This document shows, in pieces, positions 14,119-17,374 of a DNA stretch of 17,374 nt (positions within the stretch are counted from its first letter, which is position 1; every line of letters begins with the position of its first letter). The stretch is from positions 1 to 17,374 of the forward strand of contig DASZMJ010000067.1 in assembly GCA_035551935.1 (NCBI GenBank), written 5' to 3'. The notes below the pieces were generated by a model. It did no database searches. It saw only the letters and a list, made by a program, of their open reading frames with translations, and was not told the origin of the DNA. Origin of the DNA: DASZMJ01 sp035551935 (GTDB lineage: Bacteria; Planctomycetota; Planctomycetia; Isosphaerales; Isosphaeraceae). A program made the translations under genes and the position numbers.

Positions 14119-15762
14119 ATGGCGACCCTGGATTCCGTGGATCTCCTCGCGTTCCCGAAGCTGAGCGACGCCGAGGTGGAGTGCCTGGCCGGGCTGGCGA
14201 CGATCCGCTCGTTCCGCGACGGCGAGCCCATCTTCCAGGCCGGCCAACGCGGCCTGCCGTTCTACGTCGTCGAGTCGGGCGCGATCGCGATCGTGGACGA
14301 ATCGGCCGACGTCTCGAAGACGATCGTCGTCCACGGCCGGCGCGAGTTCACGGGCGACGTCTCGCTGCTCACCGACCGCCCCGCCGCCGTCTCGGCCTAC
14401 GCCCGGGGCGAGACCCGGGCCTACTGCGTCGGCCCGGCCGAGCTGCGCCGGGTCGTCCAGGAGATCCCCGACCTCAGCGACAAGCTGCTCGAGGCGTTCC
14501 AGACGCGGCGGGCCCTGCTGGAGCGGTCGGGGTTCGTCGGCGTGCGCGTCCTCGGCCGCCTCGGCGACCCGGCGCTGACGGAGATCCGCGAGTTCTTCGA
14601 CAAGAACAAGGTGCCGCACACCTGGGTCGACGCCGACGAGCCGGCCGGCCGGGCCGTCATGGAGTCGCTGGAGGTCGCCCCGGATCAACTGCCGTTCGTG
14701 GCCTGCAACCGGGGCACGCGGGCGCCGCGACCCACGGTCGTCCGGCTGGCCGAGTGCCTGGGCCTGAAGCGCACGATCCGCACCGAGCCGTTCGACCTGG
14801 TGATCGTCGGGGCCGGGCCGGCCGGCCTGGCGGCGGCCGTCTATGGCGCCTCCGAGGGGCTGTCCACCGTCGTCCTCGACCGGTTCGGCCCGGGCGGCCA
14901 GGCCGGGACCAGCTCGCGGATCGAGAACTACATGGGCTTCCCCGCCGGCCTGACCGGCGCGGAGCTGGCCAACCGGGGCTACCTCCAGGCCCTGAAGTTC
15001 GGGGCCGAGCTGGTCGCCCCGGTCGAGGTCCGTTCCATGACCTGCGAGGACGGGATGCACCGGCTGGCCCTCGACGACGGGCAGGTCGTCAGCGGCCGGA
15101 CGGTCCTCATCGCCACCGGCGCCAGCTATCAGCGCCTGCCCGTCGCCGGTTGCGAGCGCTGGGACGGGGCGGGGATCTACTACTCTTGCACCTCGGTGCA
15201 CGCCCGCTCGTGCAGGGACGGCCGCGCCGCCGTGGTGGGCGGCGGCAACTCGGCCGGCCAGGCGGCGATGTTCCTCGCCGACCACACCGCCGGGGCCACG
15301 TTGCTGCTCCGCGGGGGCGACCTGCGCAAGAGCATGTCGGACTACCTCGCCCGCCGGATCGAGCGGCACGAGAAGATCGAGGTCCTCCGCCACGTCGAGG
15401 TGGACGCCGTCCGGGGCGACGGCACGCTCACGGGGCTGCGGCTCCGCGACGTCCGGGACGGCGGTCCCCGTGACCTCGATTGCTCGGCGGTGTTCGTCTT
15501 CATCGGCGCCCGGCCCCGCACCGACTGGCTGCCCCCGACCATCGCCGTCGACGCCAAGGGCTTCATCCGGACCGGGGCGGACGCCGCCCACGACGACCGC
15601 TGGCCGCTCGCCGACCGCGAGCCCTGTACGGTCGAGACGACGTGCCCGGGCGTCTTCGCCGCGGGCGACGTCCGGAGCAACACCACCAAGCGCGTCGCGT
15701 TCGCCGTCGGCGACGGGGCCCTGGCGGTGTCCTGCGCGCACCGGGTGCTCGCGGGGCTCTGA
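14119..15762 (+). CDS. cNMP-binding domain fused to thioredoxin-reductase-like flavoprotein
   Basis: A 547-residue three-part fusion. Residues 1-130 form a CRP-type cyclic-nucleotide-binding domain (FRDGEPIFQAGQRGLPFYVVESGAIAIV, 32-59; EFTGDVSLLTDRPAAVSAYA, 76-95). Residues 140-215 look like a small thioredoxin/glutaredoxin-fold linker. Residues 225-547 are a thioredoxin-reductase-like flavoprotein: FAD site IVGAGPAG (229-236), GPGGQAG (257-263), NAD(P)H site VVGGGNSAGQAA (372-383) and FAAGDV (513-518). The catalytic CxxC of true thioredoxin reductases is absent; that region reads YYSCTSVHARSC (354-365). It is therefore probably a ligand-regulated NAD(P)H flavin oxidoreductase with another acceptor. 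The ATG at 14119 is chosen over a GTG at 14104; neither has a strong ribosome binding site. Related fusions occur in actinobacteria and other phyla. Confidence 0.88.
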   Translation: MATLDSVDLLAFPKLSDAEVECLAGLATIRSFRDGEPIFQAGQRGLPFYVVESGAIAIVDESADVSKTIVVHGRREFTGDVSLLTDRPAAVSAYARGETRAYCVGPAELRRVVQEIPDLSDKLLEAFQTRRALLERSGFVGVRVLGRLGDPALTEIREFFDKNKVPHTWVDADEPAGRAVMESLEVAPDQLPFVACNRGTRAPRPTVVRLAECLGLKRTIRTEPFDLVIVGAGPAGLAAAVYGASEGLSTVVLDRFGPGGQAGTSSRIENYMGFPAGLTGAELANRGYLQALKFGAELVAPVEVRSMTCEDGMHRLALDDGQVVSGRTVLIATGASYQRLPVAGCERWDGAGIYYSCTSVHARSCRDGRAAVVGGGNSAGQAAMFLADHTAGATLLLRGGDLRKSMSDYLARRIERHEKIEVLRHVEVDAVRGDGTLTGLRLRDVRDGGPRDLDCSAVFVFIGARPRTDWLPPTIAVDAKGFIRTGADAAHDDRWPLADREPCTVETTCPGVFAAGDVRSNTTKRVAFAVGDGALAVSCAHRVLAGL

Positions 15763-15783
15763 TGGAAGAATGGCGAAATGGGC

Positions 15784-15826
15784 GCGACCGCCGCGGCCGC
15801 TTCCTGCCGCCGACGCCGGCGGTCGC
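15784..15826 (+). terminator. 10-bp hairpin after the oxidoreductase gene
   Basis: GCGACCGCCG (15784-15793) pairs perfectly with CGGCGGTCGC (15817-15826) around a 23-nt loop, 21 nt after the stop codon. A second weaker hairpin (15861-15868 with 15873-15880, one mismatch) follows. Neither has a U-tract. The rest of the 248-nt gap to 16010 holds nothing else I can support. Confidence 0.4.
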
Positions 15827-15998
15827 CGGGCCGACCGTCCTCCATGGCCCCTATGGTTCCAAGCCAGCTTATGCCGGCTTTGCGTCCCTCGTCGGGCCGG
15901 TTAAGCTCGGGGGAGGGCCGAGCCTTCCCGGCGGGCGGTGGTGACCCTCACGGTCGGGGAATCCGCCCGGATCATCGCGGGGCCGCGGGGCCGGTGCC

Positions 15999-16004
15999 AG
16001 GAGG
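15999..16004 (+). promoter_or_regulatory. Shine-Dalgarno AGGAGG of the 97-residue gene
   Basis: A perfect AGGAGG ends 6 nt before the ATG at 16011. It is one of the strongest ribosome binding sites in the window and is the main argument that the short frame after it is a real gene. Confidence 0.7.
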
Positions 16005-16010
16005 ACCATC

Positions 16011-16304
16011 ATGGAGAGGCTCTACGAGATCGCGGCGTACATCGGCTGCGAGTGCCTCGACGGCCGGAGCGTCCACGGCGCCTGGGGCCACGAGCGGCAG
16101 TTCCACCCGACGCGCGAGTCGGCCGAGGCGTCGGTCGCACGGCTCCGCGGCGGCGGCTCCTGGGGTTGCCCCGAGCCGCCGACCTACGACATCGTCGAGC
16201 GGACCCGCGCCGATTACTCGGACGACGCCATCGGCGAGCAGGAGTGGCGGCGGGCCCGCCGGCAGGCCGGTCTGCCGCCGACCGAGGGCGCGCCTGCGGG
16301 ATAA
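16011..16304 (+). CDS. Small conserved-looking hypothetical protein, 97 aa
   Basis: A 97-residue soluble protein beginning MERLYEIAAYIGCECLDGRS. It has no signal peptide or membrane segment. It is charged, fairly rich in Trp, Tyr and Glu, with two early cysteines (C13, C15) and a third in GSWGCPEPP (49-57). The C-terminal third is acidic then Arg-rich (EQEWRRARRQAG, 76-87). I do not recognise a family. The gene is supported by a perfect AGGAGG at the right distance, an ATG start, and codon use like its GC-rich neighbours. It stands alone: 248 nt after the oxidoreductase and before a repeat cluster, so function cannot be inferred from context. Confidence 0.65.
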   Translation: MERLYEIAAYIGCECLDGRSVHGAWGHERQFHPTRESAEASVARLRGGGSWGCPEPPTYDIVERTRADYSDDAIGEQEWRRARRQAGLPPTEGAPAG

Positions 16305-16308
16305 CAGG

Positions 16309-16490
16309 CCGAACGAGCGGGGGAATGGCTTCGGGTCTTCGAGGTGCCTGTCCCCCCGTTCGTTCCGAAAACCGCCCGCGAGGGCCGGGTAATCCCGGAG
16401 GGACCGGGTGCGGCTGGGCCCGAGGCGACCGTCCCGGTTGCTCGCAACCGGGGCCACCCGCGCGTGTCAATAACGAACGGTTCCTGACAC
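16309..16490. repeat. Inverted-repeat cluster with GGTGCCTGTCCCC / GGTTCCTGACAC motifs
   Basis: GAACGAGCGGGGG (16311-16323) pairs with CCCCCGTTCGTTC (16353-16365), 13 pairs including one G-U. CCGTTCGTT (16356-16364) also pairs perfectly with AACGAACGG (16472-16480), so alternative folds are possible. GTGTCA (16464-16469) and TGACAC (16485-16490) form an outer 6-bp repeat around AACGAACGG. GGTGCCTGTCCCC (16343-16355) and GGTTCCTGACAC (16479-16490) are motifs I recall from dispersed repeats in planctomycetes and other phyla, sometimes next to REP-type transposases. No transposase frame is visible. The first hairpin may also terminate the 97-residue gene. Confidence 0.6.
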
Positions 16491-16504
16491 ATTTCTGACC
16501 TGCA

Positions 16505-17161
16505 TTACTCAGTTCGGCTCAGATCTGGATCTGCCGACATGTTTGGCCCAGTGGGGAGAACCGAGGTCTCTTGCGGGGGCTTACCCGACTTCCCGGGCGT
16601 CCTGGCGAAGAAGCCCCGACGAGGCTTCGCCCAGGTTCGCTTGGCCATCGCCTCCTCCGCGATGGCGCGGGCCCGACGGATTTGCTCGTCCCTCAGCCGA
16701 CGGTCGGTGGGTGCGGTAAAGGGCGGGAGGGCGCATCCCAAGATCTCTTCAATCGCCCAGGCGCTTCGACCGCACTCGACAGCCAGATTCTGATTGATGA
16801 AGAGGCCTTCCATCTCCGGCTTCGTGGAGTTCCCTAGTATCCACACACTTCCATTTGGAATGTCAAAATGCAATTTATTATCGAAATCAAGCCTCATGAG
16901 TAGTGCGGTGATGAGCCTCCTGCGGGTTCTGTCTGGGAGCTCGGAGGACCACTTCGAGGTCAGTTCCTTCATCGATTGATAGTCTTGACATTCGAGCAAA
17001 TCGATCACGGCCATACGCACGCGAGAATCGTAAATCATTGGATCATTAAGGCGGTCATATTTGTCAATAAATTTATTTTTTTTGCAATTTAGTATAATTA
17101 AATAAATACATAAAGTAATAAATAATGTTATACAAAATGATAATATAGATTTATTTTTCAT
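16505..17161 (-). CDS. Hypothetical membrane-anchored protein in AT-rich segment
   Basis: A 218-residue protein of unknown family. It starts MKNKSILSFCITLFITLCIY, one membrane segment (about 6-25) or uncleaved signal anchor followed by a Lys-rich stretch. Residues 40-150 look globular (VRMAVIDLLECQDYQSMKEL, LHFDIPNGSVWILGNS), then a charged helix DRRLRDEQIRRARAIAEEAM (153-172) and a Pro/Gly-rich tail. Codon use is split: the first third is extremely AT-rich, the last third is GC-rich like the host. Its ATG overlaps the stop of the frame upstream on the same strand (ATGA), and no ribosome binding site is seen, so translation is probably coupled. Function unknown; the composition suggests recent transfer or a junction between foreign and resident DNA. 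Confidence 0.6.
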   Translation of the reverse strand: MKNKSILSFCITLFITLCIYLIILNCKKNKFIDKYDRLNDPMIYDSRVRMAVIDLLECQDYQSMKELTSKWSSELPDRTRRRLITALLMRLDFDNKLHFDIPNGSVWILGNSTKPEMEGLFINQNLAVECGRSAWAIEEILGCALPPFTAPTDRRLRDEQIRRARAIAEEAMAKRTWAKPRRGFFARTPGKSGKPPQETSVLPTGPNMSADPDLSRTE

Positions 17162-17374
17162 TTTTGATTGGGGTCATTAATAATAACATTTTGAATCGTG
17201 AGGTTGCCATTAATTTGGTCCATTTGAATATTGACTGTACTTTCCGGGACTTCATCCATTTGATGGAGGATCGATTCCCTTCGCCGATCTCTCTGGGTGA
17301 GGTTAGGTGTCACATGTCTGGCCGGAAGATGCGGAACTCCGACTCCCCCGGCTTCTTCCACATGAGACGTCCGC
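17158..17374 (-). CDS. Partial ORF, C-terminal part, coupled to the 218-aa protein
   Basis: The frame is open from the right edge of the window to a TGA at 17158-17160, which overlaps the next ATG. About 71 codons are visible. A GTG at 17361 could be a start, but the frame continues beyond it, so the true start may lie outside. The visible part is polar and ends in alternating polar/hydrophobic residues, TVNIQMDQINGNLTIQNVII, suggesting beta strands. No family is recognised. The ATGA overlap with the downstream gene is the main evidence it is coding; the AT-rich composition makes chance open frames less likely than elsewhere in the window. Confidence 0.4.
   Translation of the reverse strand, partial: RTSHVEEAGGVGVPHLPARHVTPNLTQRDRRRESILHQMDEVPESTVNIQMDQINGNLTIQNVIINDPNQK

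Noticed and set aside
12118..15741. A 1207-codon open frame on the minus strand
   Set aside because: It lies antisense to the beta-helix and oxidoreductase genes, both with clear motifs. Its product is Arg/Asp/Gly/Ala-rich without domains, a usual by-product of GC-rich codon bias.
14119..15762. Simple thioredoxin reductase (trxB)
   Set aside because: The CxxC motif is missing and there is an N-terminal cNMP-binding domain, so the trxB name would mislead.
15762..15944. 60-codon frame starting in a TGATG overlap with the oxidoreductase stop
   Set aside because: It runs through two hairpins, is Gly/Pro/Arg-rich and has no recognisable feature; the overlap is probably chance.
16465..16470. TTGACA on the minus strand as a promoter
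   Set aside because: There is no -10 box and no minus-strand gene immediately to its left; it is part of the GTGTCA/TGACAC inverted repeat.

Overview
The window most likely comes from a planctomycete of the Isosphaeraceae/Gemmataceae kind. This is inferred from very GC-rich coding sequence, an ECF sigma factor with a long C-terminal extension carrying a membrane segment, a protein ending in a PEP-CTERM sorting signal, a beta-helix surface protein with a planctomycete-style 'LExRxxPATF' N-terminus, and dispersed palindromic repeats between genes. No rRNA, tRNA, CRISPR array or intact transposase was seen.

Layout. 1-3377 holds three minus-strand genes: the first codons of a secreted protein running off the left edge, a Tat-type sulfite-oxidase-family molybdoenzyme, and an internally duplicated ABC-2-type permease. 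Long palindromes begin 2-3 nt after the stop codons of the last two. 3560-5945 (+) holds a membrane-tethered ECF sigma factor, a strong GC hairpin and a PEP-CTERM protein. 5970-6989 (-) is a TIGR01777-type NAD-dependent epimerase, convergent with the PEP-CTERM gene. It is divergent from a secreted phospholipase-B-like Ntn hydrolase at 7291-8700 (+), with a third palindrome between the two.

8826-10744 (+) is the most interesting accessory block. An SMC/ABC-like AAA ATPase overlaps by ATGA a 252-residue protein with TOPRIM-like acidic motifs. The ATPase+TOPRIM layout is that of several anti-phage systems, and part of the ATPase gene has unusually low GC for the window. A convergent TPR membrane protein (10735-11907, -) overlaps its end by 10 bp. 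Next come the beta-helix surface protein (12187-13995, +), a cNMP-binding/flavin oxidoreductase fusion lacking the thioredoxin-reductase CxxC (14119-15762, +), and an orphan 97-residue protein (16011-16304, +).

The right edge (about 16305-17374) changes character. A cluster of inverted repeats carrying GGTGCCTGTCCCC and GGTTCCTGACAC motifs is followed by two coupled minus-strand ORFs in a very AT-rich patch (20 G/C in the 120 bases 17041-17160). This looks like an acquired or recombined segment.

Apart from the coupled pairs, the genes look like independent units (mixed strands, hairpins between them) rather than one pathway.
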